A stretch of DNA of 64,000 nt from Ruminococcus sp. UBA4240 (GCA_002395525.1 DGXE01000024.1:17065-81064), one strand, 5' to 3'. Shown: positions 36,094 to 45,364, counted from the stretch's first letter. The notes: generated by a model not told the origin, from the sequence alone. Numbers and translations: made by a program.

Positions 36094-37140
36094 ATGTTCA
36101 AAAAGAAAGAAAAGCTCCCTGTGACCGGGGCTAAGGCGGAAGACAAGGGAGCCGTTAAGGTAGGCTTAAAGCCTGCCCCCCTACAGCCCGGTGCGAAGGG
36201 CGCTGACAAGGCTCTCTCAGAGCAGGAGGGCAAAAAGAAAAGCAAGCCCCGGGAGAAATTCCGGGAAAAGCGAAGCGTGGCAGACCCCAACACACCCTTT
36301 GCAAGGGCGCTGCTCATACCCAGCATTTTAGGTGTCATCACCTTTTTTGTAGCACCCTTCCTCATAGTTATCTACTACTCCTTCCTTGACAACCCCATTG
36401 CCAAGGAATTCGTGGGATTTTCCAACTACGGTGCGGTGCTCGGCAACAGCGCCTTCCAGACAGCCGCCAAGAATACCCTGATACTCTCTGCGGTTTCCGT
36501 GCCCGCTGCGGTGGTGTTCTCACTGCTGCTGGCTCTGCTTCTGGATGCGAAGATACCCATGAAGAGTATGTTCCGCACCTTCTTCCTGTCTCCCATGATG
36601 GTGCCTGTTGCCTCCATCGTGCTCATATGGCAGGTAATATTCCACTACAACGGCTCCCTCAACTATATGCTGGCACAGCTCTTCGATTTGGCGCCCATTG
36701 ACTGGATGAAGTCCGACAAGAGCCTTATGGTGGTAAGTGTGCTGTTTCTGTGGAAAAACCTGGGGTACAACATGATACTGTTCATGACAGCCCTCTCAAA
36801 CATCCCCAAGGATCTCATCGAAGTGGCAAGGCTGGAGGGCGCAGGGGGCATATGGGTGCTCACTCACCTGAAGCTCAGGTACATTTCCCCCACGGTGGTG
36901 TTTGTCACCATACTCTCTCTCATAAACTCCTTCAAGCTGTTCAGAGAGGTGTATCTGCTGACGGGGGACTATCCCTATCAGAGCCTGTATCTGCTGCAGC
37001 ACTTCATGAACAACACATTCCGTTCCCTTGACTATCAGAAGTTGTCCTCCGCCGCCCTTATCATGGCGCTGGTGATGATATTCATCATCGGACTGCTGGT
37101 GCTGACGGAGAACGTATTCGGGGAGGATATTGAGGAATGA
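36094..37140 (+). CDS. Carbohydrate-type ABC transporter permease (MalF/UgpA-like)
   Basis: The 348-aa protein has a Lys/Pro-rich cytoplasmic N-terminal extension of about 65 residues, then six membrane helices. The EAA loop is recognisable as NIPKDLIEVARLEGAGGIWVLTHLKLRYISPTVVF. It belongs to the CUT1 family of sugar importers. Unusually, no solute-binding protein or ATPase is nearby. The operon instead continues into an HlyD-like adaptor. Its stop overlaps the next permease by 4 bp. Confidence 0.9.
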   Translation: MFKKKEKLPVTGAKAEDKGAVKVGLKPAPLQPGAKGADKALSEQEGKKKSKPREKFREKRSVADPNTPFARALLIPSILGVITFFVAPFLIVIYYSFLDNPIAKEFVGFSNYGAVLGNSAFQTAAKNTLILSAVSVPAAVVFSLLLALLLDAKIPMKSMFRTFFLSPMMVPVASIVLIWQVIFHYNGSLNYMLAQLFDLAPIDWMKSDKSLMVVSVLFLWKNLGYNMILFMTALSNIPKDLIEVARLEGAGGIWVLTHLKLRYISPTVVFVTILSLINSFKLFREVYLLTGDYPYQSLYLLQHFMNNTFRSLDYQKLSSAALIMALVMIFIIGLLVLTENVFGEDIEE

Positions 37141-38048
37141 CAAAAAAGAAAAAGAAGCGTTTCTCCCTGTCAAAGACCTGGTCGAATATCCTGCTCGGCA
37201 TAGTCACCGTGTTCACAGCCATATCAGCGGTGATATTCCTGCTCCCCACGGTGCTGACCATAACCAACTCATTCATGGCGCAGTCGGAGATAAACGCCAA
37301 CTACGGCATGATCTTCAACACCGTCACCGGGAACAAGACCTTCATAGCAGAGAAGGTAAACCTTAAATTCATCCCCGATATGGTGTCCTTCGGCCAGTAC
37401 GGCACCTTCCTGCTGAAAAGCCCGGACTACCTGCTGAAATTCTGGAATTCCGTCATCTACACCGTGCCCATCGTCATATTCCAGATACTTGTGGCACTGG
37501 GGGCATCCTATTCCTTTGCACGGCTCACGGGAAAGATAAAGGAGATCATATTCTTCATCTACATCGTGGTAATGCTCATGCCCTACCAGGTAACGCTGGT
37601 GCCCAACTACCTTGTGGCTGACAAGCTGGGGATACTGGGCACACGCCTTTCCATCATACTGCCGGGCATATTCTCCCCCTTTGCGGTGTACCTGCTGACA
37701 AAGGCCATGAAGCGCATACCCAAAGCCTTTTCAGAGGCGGCTAAGCTGGACGGGGCAAGCGAATTCAGGATATTCACCGATATATATATGCCTATGGTAA
37801 GGGGCTCCATATTCTCGGTAATGATCCTCATCTTCATCGACTACTGGAACATGGTGGAGCAGCCCATGGTGCTGCTTTCCGACGAGGGGATGTACCCCCT
37901 GAGCGTATTCCTGTCAAAGATCAATTCCGGAGATACAGGCCTTGCCTTTGCGGCGGCGGTGGTGTACATGATACCCTCCATGCTGCTCTTCCTCTACGGG
38001 GAGGATGCCCTTGTGGAAGGCATCTCCGGCTCGGCAACGCTGAAATAG
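37137..38048 (+). CDS. Carbohydrate-type ABC transporter permease (MalG/UgpE-like)
   Basis: The 303-aa second permease has six helices and an EAA loop in KRIPKAFSEAAKLDGASEFRIFTDIYMPMVRGSIFS. The ATG overlaps the first permease stop (ATGA), so the two form the usual heterodimer. The large loop between helices 1 and 2 (about residues 50-100) is long for the family, which could accommodate an external partner. Confidence 0.9.
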   Translation: MTKKKKKRFSLSKTWSNILLGIVTVFTAISAVIFLLPTVLTITNSFMAQSEINANYGMIFNTVTGNKTFIAEKVNLKFIPDMVSFGQYGTFLLKSPDYLLKFWNSVIYTVPIVIFQILVALGASYSFARLTGKIKEIIFFIYIVVMLMPYQVTLVPNYLVADKLGILGTRLSIILPGIFSPFAVYLLTKAMKRIPKAFSEAAKLDGASEFRIFTDIYMPMVRGSIFSVMILIFIDYWNMVEQPMVLLSDEGMYPLSVFLSKINSGDTGLAFAAAVVYMIPSMLLFLYGEDALVEGISGSATLK

Positions 38049-38105
38049 CCGCTTAAAGGACACGGGGCACGACCCCCTTCAACTGATTCTAACGGAGGTA
38101 TTGCA

Positions 38106-40022
38106 ATGGAACAGGAACAGGCCAACCGCAGAAAAGATATTATAAAGAATATTCTTATAATATTCCTTATCATAATGCTGCTGCTGACATTCTTCTCAAA
38201 TACCATACTCAACTACTCCCTGCCCCAGGTCTCGGCGGTGTATGCCACCCAGGCCACCATTTCCGAGCAGATAAGGGGCAGCGGGAGCGTGCAGCCTGCA
38301 CAGACCTATGAGGTGAAGATAAACGAGGATCGTGAGGTCAAGAGCGTGCTCGTGCGTGTGGGAGACACCATCAAGGCGGGAGATACCATCGCCATACTTG
38401 AGGATGTGGACAATTCCACCGCCGTACAGGAGGCAAGGGACAAGCTGGCAGACCTGGAGCTTGACTACCGCAAGGCGCTGCTGGACTCAAACTCCACCTC
38501 CTACAGCTCAGACATCCTTGCCATAGAGCGGGCGGAGCAGGAGCTGGAAAAGCTGAAGAAGCAGCGTGAGGAGGCTGTCAAGTATGAGGCCGAATCCAAG
38601 GAGGCAGCCACCGATGTGCGCACAGCCACTGCTGATGTGGACAAGCTGAAGGCTGAAAAGGAAAAGTACAACACTATGCTCTCCTCCGCAAGCACAGAGG
38701 ATATGCTGGATCTCACCGATGCCCACTACAAGAAGATACAGGCGGCAAAGCAGGCTGTTACCGATGCGGAGAAGGCATTTGCCGATGCCCAGGCCGCATA
38801 CAAGAAATTCTCATCAGGCATAGACACCACTGATATAGACAGCACTCTCATCGCAAAGCGCAACGAGGCTGACAAGCTGCGCACGGAGAACAACAACCTG
38901 TACACCAAGATAGCCAATGCGGAGGCGGGCGCAGATACATCGAGCTATTCGGAGACCATTGCCAACAATATCACCACCATCAACAACCTGAACCGTGAGA
39001 TCTCAAACCTTATGCACAAGCAGTCCCTGACTGCCGGCGACAAGAAAAAGCTCGAAGACCTTGAAAAGGCACAGGAAAAGGCTGAGAAGGCCGTCACCGA
39101 TGCCAAGGATGCCCAGGCTCAGGCTATAAGAGAGGTAAAGCTGGAGATAAAGGGCTGGATAGACGACGTGGACAGAAGGCTTGAAGCCGCTAATGGAAAG
39201 CTCACCGACGTTACCAACCGCAAGGACGACATCGCAGGCCAGGGCATATCCAAGGTGTCCGATATAGACAGCAAGATAGAGAGCCAGGAAGCCTCAATAC
39301 AGAAGCTCAAGGATGACCTTCACAACAAGCAGATCACGGATTCCACCGCTGCATCAAAGACACAGCTTGACCTGGAATCAAAGAAGAATGCGGTGGACAG
39401 GCAGCAGAGAGCCCTTGACAAGCTCCTTGCCGGCACCGATAAGGAGATAGTCTCCAAGTCCGGCGGCGTGGTGGCAAGCATAAACATATCCGCAGGCAGC
39501 AAGGCTGAGGCGGGCAAGGTAGTAGCCACCGTGAATGTAACGGATCTGGGGTACCTCATTGAGATGCCCGTAAAGGCGGAGCAGGCCAAGAAGATCCGTG
39601 TGGGGGACATTGCAGAAGTAGTGTCCTGGTACGGCTCCAACATCTCCGCTACCGTCAAGGAGATCAAGGCGGACAGCAACAACCCCCAGTCACAGAAGAT
39701 ACTCGTGTTTGAGATAACCGGCGATGACATAACCGTTGGACAGAACCTTACCCTGCAAATGGGCAGCAAGGGTCAGCAGTACTCCGTTACCGTGCCCAAC
39801 AACGCCATCAGGGAGGACTCAAACGGCAAATACGTGCTGGTGATGGAATCAAAGTCCTCACCCCTTGGCAACAGGTACAAGGCAGCCCGCTACCCTGTTG
39901 AGGTGCTGGCAAAGGATGAGAAGAACTCCGCAGTATCGGGTCTTTCCGGCAATGAGTTCGTCATCACCACCTCCACAAAGCCCATAAACGCAGGTGCTCA
40001 GGTAAGACCTGCGGAGGACTGA
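38106..40022 (+). CDS. HlyD/MacA-like membrane adaptor with long coiled coil
   Basis: The 638-aa protein has one N-terminal membrane helix (IIKNILIIFLIIMLLLTFFSNTIL). Half a lipoyl/biotinyl domain follows (QIRGSGSVQPAQTYEVKINEDREVKSVLVRVGDTIKAGDTIAILE), then a very long coiled coil (about 105-450, Lys/Glu/Ala-rich). The second lipoyl half (KSGGVVASINISAGSKAEAGKVVATV) and beta-barrel domain complete an adaptor of the MFP family. In a Gram-positive the coiled coil would reach into the wall. GGAGGT precedes the ATG. It links a sugar-permease pair to a MacB-like protein. Confidence 0.88.
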   Translation: MEQEQANRRKDIIKNILIIFLIIMLLLTFFSNTILNYSLPQVSAVYATQATISEQIRGSGSVQPAQTYEVKINEDREVKSVLVRVGDTIKAGDTIAILEDVDNSTAVQEARDKLADLELDYRKALLDSNSTSYSSDILAIERAEQELEKLKKQREEAVKYEAESKEAATDVRTATADVDKLKAEKEKYNTMLSSASTEDMLDLTDAHYKKIQAAKQAVTDAEKAFADAQAAYKKFSSGIDTTDIDSTLIAKRNEADKLRTENNNLYTKIANAEAGADTSSYSETIANNITTINNLNREISNLMHKQSLTAGDKKKLEDLEKAQEKAEKAVTDAKDAQAQAIREVKLEIKGWIDDVDRRLEAANGKLTDVTNRKDDIAGQGISKVSDIDSKIESQEASIQKLKDDLHNKQITDSTAASKTQLDLESKKNAVDRQQRALDKLLAGTDKEIVSKSGGVVASINISAGSKAEAGKVVATVNVTDLGYLIEMPVKAEQAKKIRVGDIAEVVSWYGSNISATVKEIKADSNNPQSQKILVFEITGDDITVGQNLTLQMGSKGQQYSVTVPNNAIREDSNGKYVLVMESKSSPLGNRYKAARYPVEVLAKDEKNSAVSGLSGNEFVITTSTKPINAGAQVRPAED

Positions 40023-40056
40023 TAAGAGCGATACCACTCCGTAAGACTGATGGCAG

Positions 40057-40079
40057 TCTCTAACTTCTAACCTTTCTGG
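40057..40079 (+). repeat. Fragment of heptanucleotide repeat
   Basis: TCTCTAACTTCTAACCTTTC lies between the adaptor stop and the next start. It matches the CTCTAAC/TTCTAAC units that end the element near 51690. It may be the remnant of a fifth element. Confidence 0.45.
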
Positions 40080-40087
40080 TGTTTTCT

Positions 40088-41182
40088 ATGTCAAAGAAAG
40101 CTAACAAACTGACAAAACTTGATATTGTGTGCATAGTCATAGATGTGATCGCAGCAATTGCAGTGGGGATCATCCTTGGGGCTATAAACAGCATCAAGGG
40201 CAGCACCGGCGCAGACAGCGCCGCAAGTGCCTGGGGCAACGGCGAGAGCCGCTATGCACAGGCGGCAGTCTATTTCACCTATCTGTCGGGCTTTGATATA
40301 AACGGTGCCCATTCCATGCACAGCGCCGTGGAGCAGTACCTTGCCTCACAGGTGGATCTGAAAAAGGCGGAGCACCGTGTCTGGGTAGACTGCGGGTACG
40401 GTGAATCCTCAGGCAGCGCCCAGGGCACTTTGGGCAGCACGGATGCAGTGCTGTGCGGCACATGGGGGGATTACTTCCTCTTTCACCCGGGGGATTTCAT
40501 CTCAGGCAGCATTTATGAGGACAACGATATGAACCTTGATGTGTGCGTGCTTGACAACACAGCCTCCTGGATACTGTTCGGCGGCCTTGACACGGCGGGT
40601 ATGACTGTCACCATAAATGACAGGGCTTACCTGGTGGTGGGGGTCATTGACCAGGGGATGAAGACAAATTCCGACTTTGCCGCCTACGGCAGCAAGCCCC
40701 GCATATATATGCCCTATCAGTCCCTGAAAAACCTGAAGGAAGCCGCTTCCATGACCTCCTACGAGATATGCATCCCCTATGTGCTGGACGGCTATGCACT
40801 GGAAGCCATCAAGAAGGGCGTTTCCGCAGATGAGAGCACCTACATGGCAGTGGATGAATCGGGGCGGTTCGACCTGGTAAAGCTGGTGAGGAGCTTCCCC
40901 GGCATATTCAACAACGTTATGGTGGCAGGGGGCATAGTCTACCCCTGGTATGAAAACGTCCTGCGGGCAGCGGAGATAAAGTGTGTCATACTGGCATTCA
41001 TGGGAGCTGTGATACTGATAATCGGCATCATCGTGTTCGTGTACCTGTTCTTCCGCTTCACCAAGGCATTCGCTGCCTTCGTCAAGTGGATAAAGAGCAA
41101 GTTTGACGCATCCTATCAGCGGCGCATATCCAAGAAATACTACAAGACCCACCCCCGCCCGAAGGAGAACCCACAGACCTGA
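40088..41182 (+). CDS. MacB-like membrane protein with large extracytoplasmic domain
   Basis: The 364-aa protein has an N-terminal membrane helix (LDIVCIVIDVIAAIAVGIILGAI), an extracytoplasmic domain of about 240 residues resembling the MacB periplasmic core (GDFISGSIYEDNDMNLDVCVLDNTASWILFGG, VVGVIDQGMKTNSDFAAYGSKPRIYMPY), a second helix (ILAFMGAVILIIGIIVFVYLFF) and a basic tail. Only two helices rather than four exist, so it is not a full MacB permease. ATG 40088 is favoured over GTG 40079 although neither has a strong ribosome site. It probably works with the adaptor. Confidence 0.75.
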   Translation: MSKKANKLTKLDIVCIVIDVIAAIAVGIILGAINSIKGSTGADSAASAWGNGESRYAQAAVYFTYLSGFDINGAHSMHSAVEQYLASQVDLKKAEHRVWVDCGYGESSGSAQGTLGSTDAVLCGTWGDYFLFHPGDFISGSIYEDNDMNLDVCVLDNTASWILFGGLDTAGMTVTINDRAYLVVGVIDQGMKTNSDFAAYGSKPRIYMPYQSLKNLKEAASMTSYEICIPYVLDGYALEAIKKGVSADESTYMAVDESGRFDLVKLVRSFPGIFNNVMVAGGIVYPWYENVLRAAEIKCVILAFMGAVILIIGIIVFVYLFFRFTKAFAAFVKWIKSKFDASYQRRISKKYYKTHPRPKENPQT

Positions 41183-41205
41183 GGCGGGAAGCAAGGGCAG
41201 AAAAC

Positions 41206-41243
41206 AGCCATCTCATCCATATGGTGAGATGGCTTGATTTTTT
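41206..41243 (+). terminator. Terminator of ABC permease-adaptor operon
   Basis: AGCCATCTCA / TGAGATGGCT (41206-41215 and 41225-41234) is followed by TGATTTTTTG. Confidence 0.88.
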
Positions 41244-41289
41244 GTGCGGTTTAAGATTGGTTTAAGGTTCGTGTGCTATTCTCATAGTC

Positions 41290-41360
41290 AAAGGGTGACC
41301 CCCCACCCTTTGATAGTGATATCATCTTTTTCCTTTTTTCCTTTTTTCCTTTTTCTCCCC
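41290..41360 (+). repeat. Hairpin followed by pyrimidine-rich tandem repeat
   Basis: CAAAGGGTG / CACCCTTTG (41290-41298 and 41304-41312) is followed, after 20 nt, by four tandem TTTTTCC-type units to about 41360. It could be a second terminator ahead of the repeat locus. Confidence 0.5.
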
Positions 41361-41443
41361 CATGAAGCGGCCGGGCATCACAGGATGCTGCGGCTGCTTT
41401 ATTTTTGCAGACTCAAGGCAGAAAGAGGAGAAAAAGTATGCTT

Positions 41444-42250
41444 GCAATTGCGGAAATAAAGCAGGAAAGAGGTGGCAAACCAATATCAAATACCAGGTGT
41501 AGAGGCTTATTTTACCCAAAGCTATCAAAAACTGCCAATTTCACGGACGATAGAGAACATTACTCATTAAGCCCAAGGAAAATGGTGCGTATACAAGCCA
41601 TTCATAGTGTTCCCGTGAAATTGGGGGCATTCGCGAAAACAAAGCAAGCAAAGAGGAAATAAAGCTATATCGAATGCATTTGCGGAAATAAAGCAAGCAA
41701 AGAGGAAGCAAAGCAATATCGAACGCCTTTGCGAAAATAAAACAGGAAAAGAGGGAGTAAAGCAACGTCGAATGCATTTGCGGAAATAAAGCAGGAAAGA
41801 GGTGGCAAACCAATATCAAATACCAAGTGTAGAAGTTTATTTTACCCAAAGCCATCAAAAACTGCCAATTTCACGGAGTAGGAGGATTATACTTGCCATA
41901 GACTAATAAGAAAATGGGGAGAAATTAAACAATCAATACTTCACCAGCAGTGAAATTGGGGGCATTCGCAAAAACAAAGCAAGCAAAGAGGTGGCAAATC
42001 AATATCAAATACCAGGTGTAGAAGTTTATTTTACCCAAAGCCATCAAAAACTGCCAATTTCACGGACGATAGAGAACATTATTCTCATTAAGCCCAAGGA
42101 AATTGGTGCGTATATTCAAGCCATTCATAATGTTCCCGTGAAATTGGGGGCATTCGCGGAAATAAAGCAAGCAAAGAGAAAACAAAGCTATATCGAATGC
42201 ATTTGCGGAAATAAAGCAAGCAAAGAGGAAACAAAGCAATATCGAACGCC
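41444..42250. repeat. Noncoding AT-rich repeat locus of 48/49-bp units and inverted-repeat cassettes
   Basis: A ~49-bp unit (consensus GCATTTGCGGAAATAAAGC, then a purine-rich AAGAGG tract, then GCAATATCGAA) repeats at 41627, 41676, 41725, 41774 and again at 42150 and 42199. Variant units at 41444 and 41962 lead into a ~55-bp block ending CCAATTTCACGG. Three inverted-repeat cassettes CCAATTTCACGG / CCGTGAAATTGG occur at 41535-41624, 41865-41959 and 42054-42147. The first and third share their interior; the second has a different one. Because the unit is not a multiple of 3 and no strand has a long ORF with a ribosome site, it is taken as noncoding. The locus covers most of the 1.2-kb gap between two gene blocks. 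Confidence 0.9.
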
Positions 42251-42289
42251 ATTGTAACCAAATATTGGCAAAAAAATGCCCGTAAACAC

Positions 42290-42318
42290 TTGAAATGCCC
42301 CTGCTTGTGTGCTATAAT
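42290..42318 (+). promoter_or_regulatory. Promoter of WY-repeat protein gene
   Basis: TTGAAA (42290-42295), 17 nt and TATAAT (42313-42318). AAAGGAG is at about 42352. Confidence 0.82.
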
Positions 42319-42368
42319 CAAAATAAGGATGATACCACCTCGCAAAAAGGAAAAAGGAGTGATTTTGA

Positions 42369-44348
42369 ATGAAAAACGCAACAGCAAAAAGAGCGGCAGC
42401 CGCTCTTGCAGCTCTGCTCATGACTGTGTCCGCAGGTACGGGGGTACTTGCCACAGAGTACTATTATGAGCCTACACACCTGGCGGGCTACTACTACAAC
42501 AGCAAAACAGGCTTCTGGTACGATGACTACAACCAGGCAGTAGCTGCGGCTATGGATCTGGGGGGCACGGATGCCGATGTGCATTACATAAAGCCGGCAG
42601 TTGATTCAAGCTCGGTGTGCAATGCCACATATCAGTGGTACAACGGCAACACCAAAAAGTATTACCGCACCGAGACGGATGCCTGGAACGCAGATATACA
42701 GGCTGAGACCTACAATGCATGGGAGCGCCTCAATGTTGATTCTTCCACTAAGGTGAGTGCAAACTATCCCTGGTACAATTCCAAGACTAACAGATACTAC
42801 AGATCCCAGTCCGATGCGGCAAAGGCCTCCGGAGGGGACTATTCCGGCGTTGTCTATGCCTTTGACGACACCACCTACAATACCACCTGCACTGCGGATT
42901 TCCCCTGGTACAACACCTATACCAACAGGTACTACAAGACCCAGTCCGCCGCAGCTCAGGCTGATACAAGGGGCACTGTCTACAATGCGTGGACCAACAG
43001 CGACTATTCCGCCAATGTAAGCTCCACCTACCCCTGGTACAATACTGCCACAGGCAGATACTACCGCACGGAGCAGGCCGCAAGATCCGCATCTGCCGGA
43101 GGCACTGTCACCTATGCGTACAGCGCTGCCACCTCCAACAGGGCAAGCGCCACATATCCCTGGTACAGTGCGCTGACAAAGCTCTACTACAAGACCTATC
43201 AGGCAGCCCTTGCCGCATCCGGCAACAACGATGCCTATGTATCACAGCAGTACACTGCCACATCAAAGAGTGCAAGCTCCACCTATCCCTGGTACAGCTC
43301 CTACACCAACCTGTACTACAAGACCAAGGAAGATGCCGTGGCTGCATCCCTTTACAGCGAGGGCTACGTATCCTACGCCTATTACCAGAGCTCAAAGAGC
43401 GCCAGCGCTACCTATCCCTGGTACAGCAACATGACAGGGCTGTACTACAAGTCCTATTCGGATGCCCTCAACGCCTCCGGCGGCAGGGAATCCGCAGTTT
43501 CACAGAAGTATTTTGCCACATCCAATTCCGTGAGCCAGACCTATCCCTGGTACTCATCCTACACGAAGAAGTACTACAAGACCCAGAACGATGCCATCAA
43601 CGCTTCAAACGGCAACGCAGGCTATGTTTCCTACGCATACAGCAATGTGGCATACTCCAACAGTGTAAGCAAGACCTATCCCTGGTACAGCAGCGTTACA
43701 AGGCGCTACTACAAGACCTATGATGATGCCCTTTCCGTATCCAACGGCAATCCTTCCTATGTAAGCATGGCATACAGCTCAGGCACATCCTCAACGACCA
43801 CACGCACAACCACCTCCGTATCCTCCGGCACGCCCTATATCAACGGCCTCAAGAGCTACAACGGCTGGACAAAGGTAGCATCCTACCTGAGAGGACATAC
43901 GGGCACCATATATGTGCGCATGAACGGGGCAACATCCGTTCCCTCCAGTGTATTCTCCGCAATGAAGGGACGCAACATCACCGCCGTGTTCATACTTTCA
44001 AACGGCATAAGATGGACAGTAAACGGCAGGAATGTTGGCACAGCAAGGACTGTTGACGTTTACTCCGCCTCCACAAAGGCCATACCTTCGAGCGCTGTAC
44101 GCAAGGTATCCTACGGCTCGGTGGGCACAGCACAGGTGCTTGCAGGCAGCCCTGATACATCCTTTGGCTTTACGGGCAAGATAACCGTAAAGCTGAACAA
44201 GTCCCGTGCAGGCAGGAGAGTAGTAGTTTACCGCTACAGCACCGTAACACGCAAGCTGTACAGCAACTCCACCACATCTGTTTCCTCCACAGGTCATGTG
44301 ACCTTCTCCGCATCAAAGGGCGGCTATTATCTCATAGTCATAAAGTAA
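42369..44348 (+). CDS. Secreted WY-repeat protein (ten repeats)
   Basis: The 659-aa protein has a signal peptide (cleavage near VLA-TEYYY, residue 28). Ten imperfect repeats follow from about residue 37 to 485; the commonest core is TYPWYSSYTKLYYKTQSDA followed by xASGG, at 32-50 residue spacing. The first repeat is divergent. A Ser/Thr-rich linker (~485-500) leads to a ~160-residue C-terminal domain (NGWTKVASYLRGHTGTIYVRMNGATSVPSSVF...). There is no sortase motif. The repeat is shared with two smaller proteins at 50077 and 50895. The family is not one I recognise. A wall- or glycan-binding role is a guess from aromatic richness. Confidence 0.85.
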   Translation: MKNATAKRAAAALAALLMTVSAGTGVLATEYYYEPTHLAGYYYNSKTGFWYDDYNQAVAAAMDLGGTDADVHYIKPAVDSSSVCNATYQWYNGNTKKYYRTETDAWNADIQAETYNAWERLNVDSSTKVSANYPWYNSKTNRYYRSQSDAAKASGGDYSGVVYAFDDTTYNTTCTADFPWYNTYTNRYYKTQSAAAQADTRGTVYNAWTNSDYSANVSSTYPWYNTATGRYYRTEQAARSASAGGTVTYAYSAATSNRASATYPWYSALTKLYYKTYQAALAASGNNDAYVSQQYTATSKSASSTYPWYSSYTNLYYKTKEDAVAASLYSEGYVSYAYYQSSKSASATYPWYSNMTGLYYKSYSDALNASGGRESAVSQKYFATSNSVSQTYPWYSSYTKKYYKTQNDAINASNGNAGYVSYAYSNVAYSNSVSKTYPWYSSVTRRYYKTYDDALSVSNGNPSYVSMAYSSGTSSTTTRTTTSVSSGTPYINGLKSYNGWTKVASYLRGHTGTIYVRMNGATSVPSSVFSAMKGRNITAVFILSNGIRWTVNGRNVGTARTVDVYSASTKAIPSSAVRKVSYGSVGTAQVLAGSPDTSFGFTGKITVKLNKSRAGRRVVVYRYSTVTRKLYSNSTTSVSSTGHVTFSASKGGYYLIVIK

Positions 44349-44359
44349 TTCACTGCTTT

Positions 44360-44392
44360 CCGCCTTCCCCCACGGGGAGGGCGGATTTGTTT
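44360..44392 (+). terminator. Terminator after ten-repeat protein
   Basis: CCGCCTTCCCC / GGGGAGGGCGG (44360-44370 and 44374-44384, one wobble) is followed by ATTTGTTTATT. Confidence 0.72.
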
Positions 44393-44550
44393 ATTGTGCA
44401 CAAACGAAGGGGAACACCTGCAATTTGTGCACCTTTTTCTCAACGGAAAGGGAACAGGGAAAACGGCGCTGTATAACGCTTTACAAGGTGAAAGTACACT
44501 GGTGGAAAGCTCCGGCTGTCTGCAAAACAGACAAAAGTGCAAGAAATGAC

Positions 44551-44579
44551 TTGCAAATAGCAAATATGGGTGATATAAT
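44551..44579 (+). promoter_or_regulatory. Promoter of sortase-type surface protein gene
   Basis: TTGCAA (44551-44556), 17 nt and TATAAT (44574-44579), with AGGAGG at about 44624. Confidence 0.8.
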
Positions 44580-44638
44580 ATTCATACAAAGATAGGGCTC
44601 TTGTGTCATAAGGGCTTATATTCAAGGAGGTTATCACA

Positions 44639-45364
44639 ATGAAATTCGATAAGTTTGCAGGACTGGCTGCAGCCGCTCTGGCCGTATCACTTCTTACCAC
44701 CGGCGTAAGCGCTCAGGGCAACAGCAAGTACATTGAAGAGAGGACCGCCGGCAAGGACTACTTCATGACCGTAAACAGCTCAGATGATTCCATCGCCGCA
44801 TGGTGCAAGGATTCCGGCGTTGATGTTACCGAGGTTTACGGCTGCAGATTCTATATCACCGTAAATGATCCTTCACAGGGCTACGGCGGCGCTATCGGCA
44901 TCAATGCCACCGCCAACAACTGGGAGGCTCACGAGTGGGGCAATGACGGTGCAGGCAAGGCTATCACCTCTGACGGCTCTACCATTGAGTTCATGTCAGA
45001 TTCCCCTGCATTCAAGGCTGACGATGAGTACGCCAACTTCTTCCTCCAGAACTGGTGGGGCGATTTCAGCGTTGATGACTGCGACCTGCTTGACAAGGAC
45101 GGCAACGTTCTCGAGGCTGTAGGCGCTGCTGCTGAGGAGGCTCCCGCTGAGGAGGCTGTTGAGGAAGTTGTTGAGGAAGAGGTAGTTGAAGAGGCTGCTC
45201 CCGCTGAGGAAGCTGTTGTTGAAGAGGCTCCTGCCGCTGAGGAAGCTGCTCCCGCCGCTGTTGCAGATACCACAGCTCCCAAGACCGGCAATGCATCCGC
45301 TGCTGCCGTTGCAGTTGTTATGATAGCTGCTGCAGGCGCTATGGCTCTTTCCAAGAGAAAGTAA
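44639..45364 (+). CDS. Putative cell-wall-anchored surface protein with acidic Pro/Ala/Glu stalk
   Basis: The 241-aa protein has a signal peptide (cleavage near VSA-QGN, residue 26). A ~130-residue beta-rich domain follows (YITVNDPSQGYGGAIGINATANNWEAHEWG), then an AAEEAPAEEAVEEV-type stalk (about 160-210). The C-terminus is APKTGN, then a hydrophobic helix and KRK, which fits a non-canonical sortase signal (xPKTGN). The beta domain resembles a carbohydrate-binding fold, but this is unproven. The stalk DNA is highly repetitive (GAGGAGGCT-like) and might vary in length. Confidence 0.8.
   Translation: MKFDKFAGLAAAALAVSLLTTGVSAQGNSKYIEERTAGKDYFMTVNSSDDSIAAWCKDSGVDVTEVYGCRFYITVNDPSQGYGGAIGINATANNWEAHEWGNDGAGKAITSDGSTIEFMSDSPAFKADDEYANFFLQNWWGDFSVDDCDLLDKDGNVLEAVGAAAEEAPAEEAVEEVVEEEVVEEAAPAEEAVVEEAPAAEEAAPAAVADTTAPKTGNASAAAVAVVMIAAAGAMALSKRK

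Noticed and set aside
41627..42250. CRISPR array
   Set aside because: The 49-bp units are contiguous with no uniform unique spacers and there are no cas genes nearby.
41405..42257. Short open frames in the repeat locus (plus and minus strands)
   Set aside because: They share sequence only because they lie in repeats; the 49-bp period breaks the frame each unit and no ribosome sites precede them.
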